From Methylogaea oryzae (GTDB taxonomy: Bacteria; Pseudomonadota; Gammaproteobacteria; Methylococcales; Methylococcaceae): a stretch of 64,000 nt of DNA. The DNA lies in the NCBI RefSeq assembly GCF_019669985.1, contig NZ_AP019782.1, forward strand, positions 1,604,501 to 1,668,500, written 5' to 3'. Below the pieces are notes generated by a model. That model saw nothing but the letters and a program-made list of their open reading frames with translations, had not been told where the DNA came from and ran no database searches. Position numbers and translations under genes: made by a program. Shown here one piece after another: positions 54,224 to 63,195 of the stretch (positions are counted from its first letter, which is position 1; every line of letters begins with the position of its first letter).

Positions 54224-55117
54224 ATGGGTACCGTTTATATCGATTTCAGGAGTATTTCCTGGGGTGCTCCGGACGAAGACGACAATACCGATGTCTGGAG
54301 TGTCGAGAACAGCGCCGACGATCCTAATGAAATCACCTTGGCCGATCTCGGAAGCGTTAGCGATCCGGTAAAGAACTTGCAGGCGCTCAAGACCATCCCG
54401 CTTAATGGTAAGAACTACGAATTCGCTTTTTGGAACGCTACCGACGGCGTCGACGCGCTGCCGGGTTATCCGAATTCGGACCCCGCCCGCCTGCTGAACA
54501 TTCCGTTGCATCCTGCCGCTTCCGTCATCTATGCCACCGCATGGTATGCCACGCCGGGCGACGGCAACGGCAAACCTGGCTTGCGCGCGCGCACGTTCGA
54601 TATCGATCTGAACGCATTCCGCAAAGAGACGCCGGTTTCTGCGGTAACGCCGGCCAATGCCTGGCCGGGGCCGAACTCGCACTGGGCCTACACCGCCGAT
54701 TCCGGGGTAACGGTGGTGCCGAAGGACCATTTGCTCTATCCCGAACCCACGCCCAATCAAGTGCCAGGCACGTTGCCGAAGCGCTTCAAGCGTTGGCAAA
54801 AGATTTGGGGTACGCCGGTCATCTCCGCGCCGCCAAGCGAGACGATTACCTTGGCGGCGAAAAGAACCGCGCTGGCCCTCGCGTTCTACGGCCATAGCCC
54901 GTCGCCTTCCCTGGGGACGACGGTGAACGACCGTACGTTCGATTTCTGGGCCGAGTTTTGGGGCAAACGCGGGGTGGAAGGCGAAGGACCTTGGGGGCCT
55001 CGCGGCCCGGCGGGGCCGTGGGGGCCTCGCATCGCGAGAGGGCTGGCGTCTCTGTCGGCGCAGGATCAGGAGGCGTTCAAGAGTCTGGTGGAGAAAATGG
55101 CCGGCAAAATAGAGTAG
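54224..55117 (+). CDS. protein of unknown function with a collagen-like Gly-Pro stretch
   Basis: A 297-residue soluble protein without signal peptide or membrane segment. The first 230 residues look like a beta-rich domain with many Asp, Asn and aromatic residues. A Gly-Pro-Trp-rich stretch follows (GPWGPRGPAGPWGPR, about residues 256-270), resembling a few collagen triplets, then a charged helix to the C-terminus (QDQEAFKSLVEKMAGKIE). I do not recognise a family. The region before it is AT-richer than the neighbours. It converges with the GH94 gene. Confidence 0.7.
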   Translation: MGTVYIDFRSISWGAPDEDDNTDVWSVENSADDPNEITLADLGSVSDPVKNLQALKTIPLNGKNYEFAFWNATDGVDALPGYPNSDPARLLNIPLHPAASVIYATAWYATPGDGNGKPGLRARTFDIDLNAFRKETPVSAVTPANAWPGPNSHWAYTADSGVTVVPKDHLLYPEPTPNQVPGTLPKRFKRWQKIWGTPVISAPPSETITLAAKRTALALAFYGHSPSPSLGTTVNDRTFDFWAEFWGKRGVEGEGPWGPRGPAGPWGPRIARGLASLSAQDQEAFKSLVEKMAGKIE

Positions 55118-55212
55118 CTGGATAGCGGCCAAGCCTTTCCCGACCGTCCGCCGGGCGGTCGCGGCGATATAGCGCGACCGTTTCCTCCCGGCAAACAGGG
55201 CGGTGCGTTTGT

Positions 55213-55243
55213 AGCCCGGATTTCGCTGCGCTTTATCCGGGCT
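55213..55243. repeat. REP-like palindrome between convergent genes
   Basis: A perfect 9-bp stem (AGCCCGGAT / ATCCGGGCT) around a 13-nt loop containing CGCTGCG. This sequence type (GTAGCCCGGAT...ATCCGGGC) is dispersed in many gammaproteobacterial genomes as REP-like repeats. It lies just 5 bp beyond the GH94 stop and may also end transcription. Confidence 0.7.
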
Positions 55244-55247
55244 GCCT

Positions 55248-58200
55248 CTAACCCAGTTTTATCTCGACCTGGTGTTCGGCCCCGTCGCGGCTCAGCGGAA
55301 TATGCGCCGCGCCGTCGCTGACCGTTACCGGTTTGCCGTCCAGTGTGGCGGCGCTGGCCGTGCCGCCGGCGTTTTCCACGCGGATGCGGTAGACGGTGTC
55401 GCTGTCCGGTAGGCGGTAGTCCAGGCGGAAGCCGGGCCAGGATTTGGGAATGCGCGGCTTGAGGCGGATATGTTCTCCGCCCGCCAGTTCGAAACCCAGC
55501 AGGGATTCCAGCACCACCCGGTAATACCAGCCGGCGGAACCGGTGTACCAAGTCCAGCCGCCCCGGCCGACGTGGGGATCGGCGCCGTACACGTCGGCGG
55601 CGATGACGTAAGGCTCCACTTGGTAGACGGCGACGTCTTCCGGCGTGGCGGCGTGGCTCATGGGGCTGAGCATCTCCAGCAGTTCGGCGGCGCGTTCGTG
55701 GCGGCCGGCTTCGGCCATGGCGCGGGCCACCCAGCAGGCGGCGTGGGTGTATTGGCCGCCGTTTTCCCGCACGCCTTTGACGTAGCCCTTGATGTAGCCG
55801 GGATCGTGGGGCGTGTTTTCGAACGGCGGAGTCAGCAGGCGGATGAGCTTGTCCTGGTCGGAGATGAGGTGCTCTTCCAGGGCGTCCATGGCCTGTTTGG
55901 CGCGTTCCTTGGACGCGGTGCCGGAAATGACGGCCCATGCTTGCGCCAGGGCGTCGATGCGGCATTCGTCGCTGTCCTTGGAGCCCATGACGGCGCCGTC
56001 GTCGTAATAGGCGCGGCGGTACCATTCCCCGTCCCAGCCGGCGTCGTTGAGGGCGTTCGCGAGCTTGGTCCGGTGCGCTTCGTAACGCGCGGCGCGCGCC
56101 TTATCGCCGCGATGCTCGCACACCGCGAGGAATTCGCCCAGCACGTTGTGCAGGAAAAAGCCCATCCACACGCTTTCGCCCTTGCCTTCGCGGCCGACGC
56201 GGCTCATGCCGTCGTTCCAGTCGCCGGTGCCGAACAGGGGCAGGCCGTGGGCGCCCAGGGTGAGGGAACGGTCCAGGGCGCGGCAGCAATGCTCGTATAC
56301 GTCGCCCCACTGGCCGGAGCTTTCCGGCTTCAGGTAGGCCTCGTCTTCGCCCGCCTCCAGTTGTCGCGCTTCGAGGTATGCCGCGCGTTCGTCCAACACG
56401 CTCCAGTCGCCGGTGGCCTTGACGTAGAACGCCGCGATGTAGGGCAGCCACAGCAGGTCGTCGGCGAAGCGGGTGCGCAGGCCCACCTCGAGGGGGGCTT
56501 GATGCCACCAGTGCAGCACGTCGCCTTCGAGGAACTGGTGGCCGGCGTGCAGCACGATCTGGGCTCGGGTGATGTCCGGCCGCAAGTAGATCATGGCGGC
56601 GGTGTCCTGCAGCTGGTCGCGGTAGCCGTAGGCGCCGCCGGACTGGTAGAACGCCGAGCGTCCCCAGATGCGGCAGCTCAGGTTCTGGTAGGGCAGCCAG
56701 CCGTTGACCATGAGATCCAGCGCCGGCACGGGCGTTTCGATTTGCACGCCGGACAGGGTGCGGCGCCAGAAATCCTGGGCGTGCTGCAGGGCCTCCTCGG
56801 CTTGGAGCGGCCAGTGGTAGCGCTTGGCTAGCGCCAGGGTTTGCTCGTGGCCCAGGGCTTCGCCCAGCACGAAAGCGCAATCCAGGGTTTCGTTGGGTTG
56901 CAGCTCCACTTCGGCTTGCAGGGCGAAACAGGGCGACAGGCCGGGGCCGGCGCGGCCGTCCAGCCGGCTGTGCCGGGTTAGGGCGGCCGGCATGGCCAGG
57001 TTTCCGCCGGCGCCGATAAACGCCGCTCGGTCGGCGCTGTGGTGCAGCTTGTCGGCTCGGCCGGCATAGCTGGCGAAGGCGACTCCGCCGGCGAATTCGT
57101 GGCCTTGGAGGTTTTGCGCCAGCAACACGCCCGGATTCTCGTGCCATTCGCTGACGATGTTGTCGCGGGTTTCTTGCGGCAGCACGCCCAGCACCACTTG
57201 CTGGTAGGCGAACAGCGACAGGCGGCGGACGCGGCCGCTGCGGTTGGCGATTTTGATGCGGGTGATTTTGACCGGATCCTCGCAGGGCACGAATTGCCAA
57301 GCTTGCTGTTCCAGGCCGTGGCTGATGTGGTGATAGTGGCTATAACCGTGGCCGTGGCGGGCCTCGTAGGCGCCGCCCGGCACCGGGCCGGGCAGCGGCG
57401 ACCAGTAGTTGCCGTCGTCCTCGTCGCGGATGTAGAAGGCTTCGCCGTGGGGGTCCAGCACCGGGTCGTTGGACCAGGGCGTCAAGCGGTGCTGCCGGCT
57501 GTTGCGGCTCCAGGTGTAGCCGGCGCCGGTTTCGCTGGCCAGAAAACCGGTGGTGGGATTGGCGACCGCGTTGGTCCAGGGCAGGGGCGGGCCTTGCAGG
57601 CGGCCGTTGCCGTCCGGCGCCAGGGGAATGACGTATTCGCGGCCGTCGCGGGTGAAGCCGCCGTAGCCGTTCCAGTGGTGCAGGGTGGCGAGCAAGGCCG
57701 GGTCGGTGGCGGCGGCTTCCGTATGGGGGCGGGCGCGCGGTGGCTCGGCGGGGGCAGGCGCTGCATTCCAAGCCGGAATAGCCGGTTGCCAAGGCTGTTG
57801 CTGTATTTGGGCGGCGATACGGTCGGCCAGCGCCATGGCTTGGGCTTTGTCGGGCGCGACGCCCAGGTAGAAGGCCAGCTCCAGGGATTCTCCCGGCGCC
57901 AGGGTGACGACGCGGCGCAGGCTCAACACCGGGTCCAGCACATTGCCGACGGTGCCGGGCAGGTTTTCCATCTCCACCGCCTGCGGCGCGGTCAGGTCGC
58001 GGCTACGGCCGATAAAACGGCGACGGTCGGTTTCGTATTGCAGCGCTCCCGCGCCGACGAGGCCGTGCACCAGCCAGGGAAATACCTCGTTGTGGCCGCG
58101 CGGGCGGCGGCTGGCGAGCAGCACTTGCCGCTCCGCGTCGAATGCGGTTTGCAGGAACAGCTTGGCGAAGGCCGGGTGGGCGGCGTCGGCCGGCGTGGGG

Positions 58201-58616
58201 GCCAGCACCGGTTCCAGGTAGCCGGTGACGGCGATGCGGCGCGGCTGGTCGGAGGCGTTCGACAGTCTCAGCCGGCGCAATTCCGCCGTTTCGTTCGGGC
58301 ACAGGGAAACCTCCAGCAGCGTTTCCAGTCCCGCTTGGCGCTGTCGGAACGCCACCGTGTCGTCGTCGGCGGCGTGGCCGCGGGCTTCCGCGCTTTGTCC
58401 CAGGGGCGCCGGCGTCGGCGACCAGGTGAGGCCGGCGTCCAGGTCGCGCAGGTAGACGAAAAAGCCCAGCGCGTCGAGGACCGGATCGGCGCTGTCGCGG
58501 GTCAGTGCGTGGGGGCCTTGGCCGGACCAACCGGTGCCGCTGGCCGAAATGTGCACGCGGTAGCGGTCGTCGCCCAGAACGGACGGTGGAACGGAGGTGG
58601 GCGGTTGCTGGTTCAT
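55248..58616 (-). CDS. GH94 family glycoside phosphorylase (beta-1,2-oligoglucan / NdvB C-terminal type)
   Basis: A 1122-residue phosphorylase. Two beta-sandwich substrate-handling regions occur (about 15-320 and 325-640), each with a SNDPVLD-like or SADPVLD and YIRDED/YLRDLD motif. They precede an (alpha/alpha)6 barrel: FYQSGGAYGYRDQLQDTAA, the general acid Asp in FGTGDWNDGMSRVG, GGQYTHAACWVARA and VGRGGWTWYTGSAGWYYR. This is the phosphorylase half of cyclic beta-glucan synthases (NdvB) without the GT84 part, and it also fits stand-alone 1,2-beta-oligoglucan phosphorylase (about 1100 residues). Cellobiose or chitobiose phosphorylase are less likely because of length. The start at 58616 has only a weak ribosome site. 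Confidence 0.87.
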   Translation of the reverse strand: MNQQPPTSVPPSVLGDDRYRVHISASGTGWSGQGPHALTRDSADPVLDALGFFVYLRDLDAGLTWSPTPAPLGQSAEARGHAADDDTVAFRQRQAGLETLLEVSLCPNETAELRRLRLSNASDQPRRIAVTGYLEPVLAPTPADAAHPAFAKLFLQTAFDAERQVLLASRRPRGHNEVFPWLVHGLVGAGALQYETDRRRFIGRSRDLTAPQAVEMENLPGTVGNVLDPVLSLRRVVTLAPGESLELAFYLGVAPDKAQAMALADRIAAQIQQQPWQPAIPAWNAAPAPAEPPRARPHTEAAATDPALLATLHHWNGYGGFTRDGREYVIPLAPDGNGRLQGPPLPWTNAVANPTTGFLASETGAGYTWSRNSRQHRLTPWSNDPVLDPHGEAFYIRDEDDGNYWSPLPGPVPGGAYEARHGHGYSHYHHISHGLEQQAWQFVPCEDPVKITRIKIANRSGRVRRLSLFAYQQVVLGVLPQETRDNIVSEWHENPGVLLAQNLQGHEFAGGVAFASYAGRADKLHHSADRAAFIGAGGNLAMPAALTRHSRLDGRAGPGLSPCFALQAEVELQPNETLDCAFVLGEALGHEQTLALAKRYHWPLQAEEALQHAQDFWRRTLSGVQIETPVPALDLMVNGWLPYQNLSCRIWGRSAFYQSGGAYGYRDQLQDTAAMIYLRPDITRAQIVLHAGHQFLEGDVLHWWHQAPLEVGLRTRFADDLLWLPYIAAFYVKATGDWSVLDERAAYLEARQLEAGEDEAYLKPESSGQWGDVYEHCCRALDRSLTLGAHGLPLFGTGDWNDGMSRVGREGKGESVWMGFFLHNVLGEFLAVCEHRGDKARAARYEAHRTKLANALNDAGWDGEWYRRAYYDDGAVMGSKDSDECRIDALAQAWAVISGTASKERAKQAMDALEEHLISDQDKLIRLLTPPFENTPHDPGYIKGYVKGVRENGGQYTHAACWVARAMAEAGRHERAAELLEMLSPMSHAATPEDVAVYQVEPYVIAADVYGADPHVGRGGWTWYTGSAGWYYRVVLESLLGFELAGGEHIRLKPRIPKSWPGFRLDYRLPDSDTVYRIRVENAGGTASAATLDGKPVTVSDGAAHIPLSRDGAEHQVEIKLG

Positions 58617-58762
58617 CGGCGGGACTCTTGTGGAAATTTGCGTTAAGGGTAGCCGAGGCCGGGCGTTTGCGGAACTGGGAAATGCCGATGCGTCGACGGG
58701 ACGCGGGCAAGCGCCGCATTCAGCCATTACAATGCCGGGGCGTATTCCATGGGAGTTGAACC

Positions 58763-60826
58763 TTGCCCGAGCATACCGGCCTCGTTGCCCTGACTTTCGC
58801 CGTTTACTTGATCGCTGTGCTGCTGATCGGCGTCGTCGCCGGCCGGCGCACCGCCAGCCTATCGGACTTCATCCTGGGCGGGCGCTCCCTCGGGCCATGG
58901 CTGACGGCGTTCAGCGCCGAAGCGGCGGACATGAGCGGCTGGCTGCTGATGGGGTTGCCGGGGCTGGCGTATGCGGCCGGATTCCAGTCGGTGTGGCTGA
59001 CTCTGGGGTTGCTGATCGGCACTTACGGCAACTGGCGGCTGGTGGCGGTTCCCTTGCGGCGGGAGACGGAGCGCTTGGGCGACGCCCTGACCTTGCCGGA
59101 CTATTTCGCCCATCGTTTCGACGACCGCAGCCGGATTTTGCGCACGCCGGCGGCGTTTTTCATCTTGTTGTTCCTCTCCTTTTACGCCGGCTCCGGCTTC
59201 GTCGCCGCCGGGCGTTTGCTGCAAACGCTGTTCGGCTGGGATTATCCGCTGGCGTTGGCGCTGGGGGCCGGCGCGGTGGTGTTGTACAGCGTCGGCGGCG
59301 GTTTTTTGGCCGCCACCTGGGCCGACCTGCTCAACGGCAGCCTGATGTTCCTGGTGTTGTTGCTGACGGCGGCGGCGGGCGTTTATTTGAACGGCGGCCC
59401 CGGCGGTATCCGCGACACCCTGGACGCTTTCAATCCGGCGTTGTTGTCGCCCTGGCTCCAGCCCGACGGCGAATCGCTGGGCTGGATCGGCATCGCTTCG
59501 CTGCTGGCTTGGGGATTGGGGTATCCCGGCCAGCCGCAGATCCTGTCGCGTTTCATGGCCATCCGCCGCGCCGAGGAAATTCCCCTGGCGACGCGTGTGG
59601 CCATGACGTGGCTGGTGACGGTGCTGGCCGCGGCGGTGCTGGTGGGCTACACAGGTATCGGCGTGCTGCGGCGGCCCCTGCAAGGCGTGGAAACGGAGGA
59701 GGTGTTCATCCACATGGCCGTGCAGTTGTTTTCGCCCGGCGTGGCGGCGCTGTGCCTGGCGGGCATATTGGCGGCGGTGCTGGGATCAACCGCTTCCAAG
59801 CTGCTGGTGGCGTCTTCCGCCGTGGCCCAGGATTTGTACAAGGACTGGTTGCGGCCGGACTGCCGGGACAGGGAGTTGCTGTGGGTGGGGCGCTGCTCGC
59901 TGGTGGGCGTCTCGGTGGCGGCCTACGGCGTGGCACTGGACCCGCATAACACGGTGCTGGCCCTGGTGGGCCATGCCTGGGCCGGTTTCGGCGCGGCGTT
60001 CGGGCCGCCCTTGCTGCTGTCGTTGTATTGGCGGGGCATGACGCGCGACGGCGCCCTGGCCGGCATGGCGGTGGGCGGCGCGACGGTGCTGCTGTGGGGG
60101 CGCTGGCACGGCGGCTGGTTCGATGTGTACGAGCTGTTGCCCGGTTTTGTTTTTTCCGCGCTGGCGGTGGCTGTGGTCAGCCGTTGGGGGGCGGGCGTTC
60201 GCAAGGCTTGGAAAACGCTGCGCCGCATTGGCGGGCGCGGGTTGTTGGGGTTGTCGGCCGGTTTGGCCTGGCAAACGCCCCACGCGGAGGAGCCGCTGGT
60301 GGATCTGAGCTCGGCGATTCCCGACGTGCGCCTGGACATTCGTTATGCCACGGACAACAACTTCGCCGGCCGGCGATTGTATCCCGCGGCCCGCTGCCTG
60401 CTGCGCCGGCCGGTGGCGGAGCGCTTGGCGGAAGTGCAAAAGGAATTGGCCGGCATGGGCCTGGCTTTGAAAGTGTTCGACGGCTACCGGCCCTGGTCGG
60501 TGCAAAAGCTGCTGTGGGAGGTGCTGCCGGATGAGCGCTACGTGGCCGATCCGGCCAAGGGCTCGCGGCACAATCGGGGCGCGGCGGTAGATTTGACGCT
60601 GGTGGATGCCGAGGGCAGGGAGTTGGCCATGCCCTCGGCGTTCGACGAGTTTTCCGAAAAGGCCCACCGCGACTTCATGGATTTGCCGGAGGAGGCGTTA
60701 CGCAACCGCGCCCTGCTGGAGCAGGTGATGGCGCGCCACGGCTTCACCGGTTTGCCCACCGAGTGGTGGCATTTCGACTATGAAGGCTGGGAGCGTTTTC
60801 CCATCAGCGATGTGCCTTTGGATTAA
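58763..60826 (+). CDS. PutP-type sodium/solute symporter fused to a VanX-type D-Ala-D-Ala dipeptidase
   Basis: A 687-residue fusion read from a TTG start with GGGAG 7 nt upstream. Residues 1-475 are a 13-helix sodium/solute symporter of the PutP branch (SAEAADMSGWLLMGLPG; YPGQPQILSRFMAI; AAVLGSTASKLLVASSAV). A basic stretch and a short hydrophobic segment (GLLGLSAGLAW, about 492-505) lead into a complete VanX/DdpX dipeptidase (about 510-687). Its zinc ligands and catalytic residues are His603 and Asp610 (SRHNRGAAVD) and Glu667 and His670 (TEWWHFD). If the extra segment spans the membrane, the dipeptidase faces the periplasm; it could release alanine for uptake. The frame is continuous with no stop at the junction. 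Confidence 0.9.
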   Translation: MPEHTGLVALTFAVYLIAVLLIGVVAGRRTASLSDFILGGRSLGPWLTAFSAEAADMSGWLLMGLPGLAYAAGFQSVWLTLGLLIGTYGNWRLVAVPLRRETERLGDALTLPDYFAHRFDDRSRILRTPAAFFILLFLSFYAGSGFVAAGRLLQTLFGWDYPLALALGAGAVVLYSVGGGFLAATWADLLNGSLMFLVLLLTAAAGVYLNGGPGGIRDTLDAFNPALLSPWLQPDGESLGWIGIASLLAWGLGYPGQPQILSRFMAIRRAEEIPLATRVAMTWLVTVLAAAVLVGYTGIGVLRRPLQGVETEEVFIHMAVQLFSPGVAALCLAGILAAVLGSTASKLLVASSAVAQDLYKDWLRPDCRDRELLWVGRCSLVGVSVAAYGVALDPHNTVLALVGHAWAGFGAAFGPPLLLSLYWRGMTRDGALAGMAVGGATVLLWGRWHGGWFDVYELLPGFVFSALAVAVVSRWGAGVRKAWKTLRRIGGRGLLGLSAGLAWQTPHAEEPLVDLSSAIPDVRLDIRYATDNNFAGRRLYPAARCLLRRPVAERLAEVQKELAGMGLALKVFDGYRPWSVQKLLWEVLPDERYVADPAKGSRHNRGAAVDLTLVDAEGRELAMPSAFDEFSEKAHRDFMDLPEEALRNRALLEQVMARHGFTGLPTEWWHFDYEGWERFPISDVPLD

Positions 60827-61266
60827 TGTCCGCCGCCGGCAGCAGCGGATCCGTGCCCGCCCGCCGCCGAAGCCGGGCGGCTGGTGGAACTGGAGTCGGT
60901 TTGGGCGATGGCGTGGATGTTCACCGTTTCGCCGTTCACCTTCAGTAAGGTGATGCCGTTGCCGGTTTCGTAATGGCATTCGGCATCTTTCACCGCGCCG
61001 CTGGAGCGCCAGGTGAAATTGGCGTAATTCATGTTGTCGCTGGACGTGGCCGCGGGGGTGTATACCCGTTCCTTGGCGTGCGCGTATATGGCGTTGCTGC
61101 ACTTGTCCAGGGCCAGTTTGCTCATCATGGACGCTTGTTGGGAAGCGGCTTGCATCTTTTCTTCCGGGGTTTCTCGGGATGATCCTACGATGACGAAGCC
61201 CACCACCATGACGGCGCCGAACAACAATAAGACCTTGGTGACTTGGGACATGCCTTCGTTTTCCAT
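60823..61266 (-). CDS. single-span membrane protein of unknown function
   Basis: A 147-residue protein with one N-terminal membrane helix (VTKVLLLFGAVMVVGFVIVG) and a periplasmic domain containing two cysteines (DKCSNAI and AECHYE) that may form a disulfide, and a Gly/His/Ala-rich tail. The start at 61266 has a strong GAGGAGG ribosome site. It overlaps the end of the symporter-dipeptidase gene by 4 bp on the other strand. Not recognised. Confidence 0.75.
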   Translation of the reverse strand: MENEGMSQVTKVLLLFGAVMVVGFVIVGSSRETPEEKMQAASQQASMMSKLALDKCSNAIYAHAKERVYTPAATSSDNMNYANFTWRSSGAVKDAECHYETGNGITLLKVNGETVNIHAIAQTDSSSTSRPASAAGGHGSAAAGGGH

Positions 61267-61398
61267 GGTCGACCTCCTCTGCTTGTGTAGTTGATCAGGC
61301 ATTAACTATACCAGTTATGGCCCCATTTCCGGCGAGCCTTTTGCCTGTCGCGGTGCTAGGATGGAAGGCGTCGAAACCGCAAGTCCCAAGGTGAAGCC

Positions 61399-62109
61399 AT
61401 GCTGCCCCTGCGCGATCTGAATCCGACCATCCATACTCCCGTCGCCACCTGGGGAGTGATAGGGCTCAATGCGCTGGCGTGGGTGTTCATCCAAGGCATG
61501 GGCATGGACGCGCCCATGGCCGAGTCCCTCTGCCGCTACGGGCTGATTCCCGCGGACCTGTTCGGCACGGCGCCGTTGGACGCCGCCATTCCGGTGACGG
61601 AAAACCTGGCCTGCACCCTGGAAAACTCCCATCCTTTGCCCACCTTGCTGAGCCATATGTTCATGCACGGCGGCTGGTTCCACATCATCACCAACATGTG
61701 GTTCCTCTACATTTTCGGCGACAACGTGGAAGACGCCATGGGCCCCGTGCGTTTCATCGTCTTCTATCTGCTGTGCGGCTTGGCGGCGGCGGTGACCCAG
61801 CTCATGGCCGATTCCAACGCCTTGATCCCCATGGTGGGGGCTTCCGGCGCCATCGGCGGCGTGCTGGGCGCTTATGCGCGGCTGTATCCCCAGGTGCGGG
61901 TGGTGACCCTGGTGCCCATCGGCTTTTATTTCACCCAGTTGGAACTGCCGGCCATCGCCATGCTGGGATATTGGTTTTTTCTGCAATTGGCCGGTGGAAT
62001 CCCGGCCCTGGCGGGTGCGGGCGGCGGGGTGGCGTTTTGGGCGCACATCGGCGGCTTTTTGGCGGGCCTGGTGTTGGTGGGCTTGCTGCGCCGTCCGGAC
62101 GAGGCTTGA
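61399..62109 (+). CDS. rhomboid-family intramembrane serine protease
   Basis: A 236-residue, six-helix protein. The catalytic serine is in GASGAIGG and the catalytic histidine in FWAHIGGFLAG. The HMFMHGGWFHIITNMWFLYIFG region, with its conserved His and Asn, is also typical. Rhomboids cut membrane-spanning substrates within the bilayer. The substrate is unknown. It is followed 23 bp later by a small membrane protein gene. Confidence 0.93.
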   Translation: MLPLRDLNPTIHTPVATWGVIGLNALAWVFIQGMGMDAPMAESLCRYGLIPADLFGTAPLDAAIPVTENLACTLENSHPLPTLLSHMFMHGGWFHIITNMWFLYIFGDNVEDAMGPVRFIVFYLLCGLAAAVTQLMADSNALIPMVGASGAIGGVLGAYARLYPQVRVVTLVPIGFYFTQLELPAIAMLGYWFFLQLAGGIPALAGAGGGVAFWAHIGGFLAGLVLVGLLRRPDEA

Positions 62110-62132
62110 TTGAGAAAGGCAGGAGGGCGTTC

Positions 62133-62312
62133 ATGCAAAGATTGTTGAAGCATCCCCATCGCCGCAAGGCGTCCATCGGCTTGGTGGCGTTGGGCGGCGC
62201 TTTGCTGTTTCTGGCGCCGGAAGCGGGCGGCTGGTTCGGCGGCGGCGTTCTGCTGGCCGGCGTGTTGCTGGAGGGCTTGGCGGTGTACCGGGGCAAGGCG
62301 GACGGCGATTAA
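62133..62312 (+). CDS. small two-helix membrane protein
   Basis: A 59-residue protein with a basic N-terminus (MQRLLKHPHRRK) and two hydrophobic segments separated by APEAGG. AGGAGG lies 6 nt before the ATG, which supports the start. It is in line with the rhomboid gene and overlaps the convergent GGDEF-like gene by 4 bp. Function unknown. Confidence 0.7.
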   Translation: MQRLLKHPHRRKASIGLVALGGALLFLAPEAGGWFGGGVLLAGVLLEGLAVYRGKADGD

Positions 62313-63193
62313 GCCGCCTTCCGGTCGGCCGGCGGCGCCGCGACCGGCGCGCAGGCCAGCTGGACCTGGCCGCCGCTTTGCCGGGCGGCGAGCGCCAGGT
62401 CCTGAGCGTTTTCCAGCGCTTGCGTGGCGGCGGTCAAGGCGGCCAGATGGGTCTCGACCGGCTGGGCGTAGGGAACCGCGCCGATGGCGAATTTCAGCGG
62501 CTTGGATAGGCCGCAGGCGCCAAGCGCGATTTGCTTGTAGATTTTTTCCGTGGTCGGAACCACGTATTCGGCGGCGACATCCCACAACAGCACGGCGAAT
62601 CGCGCGCGCCCCAGGCGGGCCGTCCGGTCGGTTTTGCGCACAGCCATTCTGACCGCGCGGGCCACGCCGTAGTCCAGGTCGTCCGCCACGCGCCGGCCGA
62701 CGGCGGCGTTATCCTCGGGTTCCCATTCGATGCAGAGCACCACCAGGGACCCGTTGGTGCGTCCCAGCTTGCCGATCTCATCGGCGAAGTATTCCTTGAA
62801 AGCGTATTCGCTCATCAAGCCGGTGAGCCGGTCGGTGCGTTGCAGCAGGGCGCGGCGCAGCGACGCGGTTTTCCATTTGGCGGTGAGGAATACGACGCCG
62901 AGGAAAAATCCCAAGGCCAGGGCTTGATTGGCGGCCAGCAGTGGCAGTTGCCCGCTGGCCTGGGCCGCTGTCAGTCCCGCCAGGGTGCCGCTGATTGCGG
63001 ACGCCAGGGACAAAACGATGCCCCAGACGGAACCGGCATGCCATGCGGCCAGGACCACCGCGGCGGCATAGACATAGGCGACGTGCAACTGGCCGCCGCC
63101 GGCGTCGTCTATCACGCCGGCCAGCGCCAAGGCCAGCGTGGCGCAGAGCAGGGCGAATTCCTTATCGCGCAACGGTCTTATCCGGGGCGCCAT
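62309..63193 (-). CDS. membrane protein with degenerate GGDEF domain
   Basis: A 294-residue protein with about four membrane helices (roughly 15-110) and a GGDEF-like domain (about 130-275) recognisable from DRLTGLMSEYAFKEYFADEI and later strand patterns. The active-site loop reads RLGRARF instead of GG(D/E)EF, so cyclase activity is not expected; it may bind nucleotide or act as a scaffold. The start follows the stop of the ABC gene by 2 bp, so the two are one operon. Confidence 0.78.
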   Translation of the reverse strand: MAPRIRPLRDKEFALLCATLALALAGVIDDAGGGQLHVAYVYAAAVVLAAWHAGSVWGIVLSLASAISGTLAGLTAAQASGQLPLLAANQALALGFFLGVVFLTAKWKTASLRRALLQRTDRLTGLMSEYAFKEYFADEIGKLGRTNGSLVVLCIEWEPEDNAAVGRRVADDLDYGVARAVRMAVRKTDRTARLGRARFAVLLWDVAAEYVVPTTEKIYKQIALGACGLSKPLKFAIGAVPYAQPVETHLAALTAATQALENAQDLALAARQSGGQVQLACAPVAAPPADRKAA

Positions 63194-63195
63194 CG

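Noticed and set aside
57039-58646. A 535-codon plus-strand frame within the GH94 gene
   Set aside because: Antisense shadow of an unambiguous phosphorylase with no family marks of its own.
58597-59949. A 450-codon frame overlapping the symporter start
   Set aside because: Out-of-frame Arg/Gly-rich translation across a clear PutP gene; no similarity to any family.
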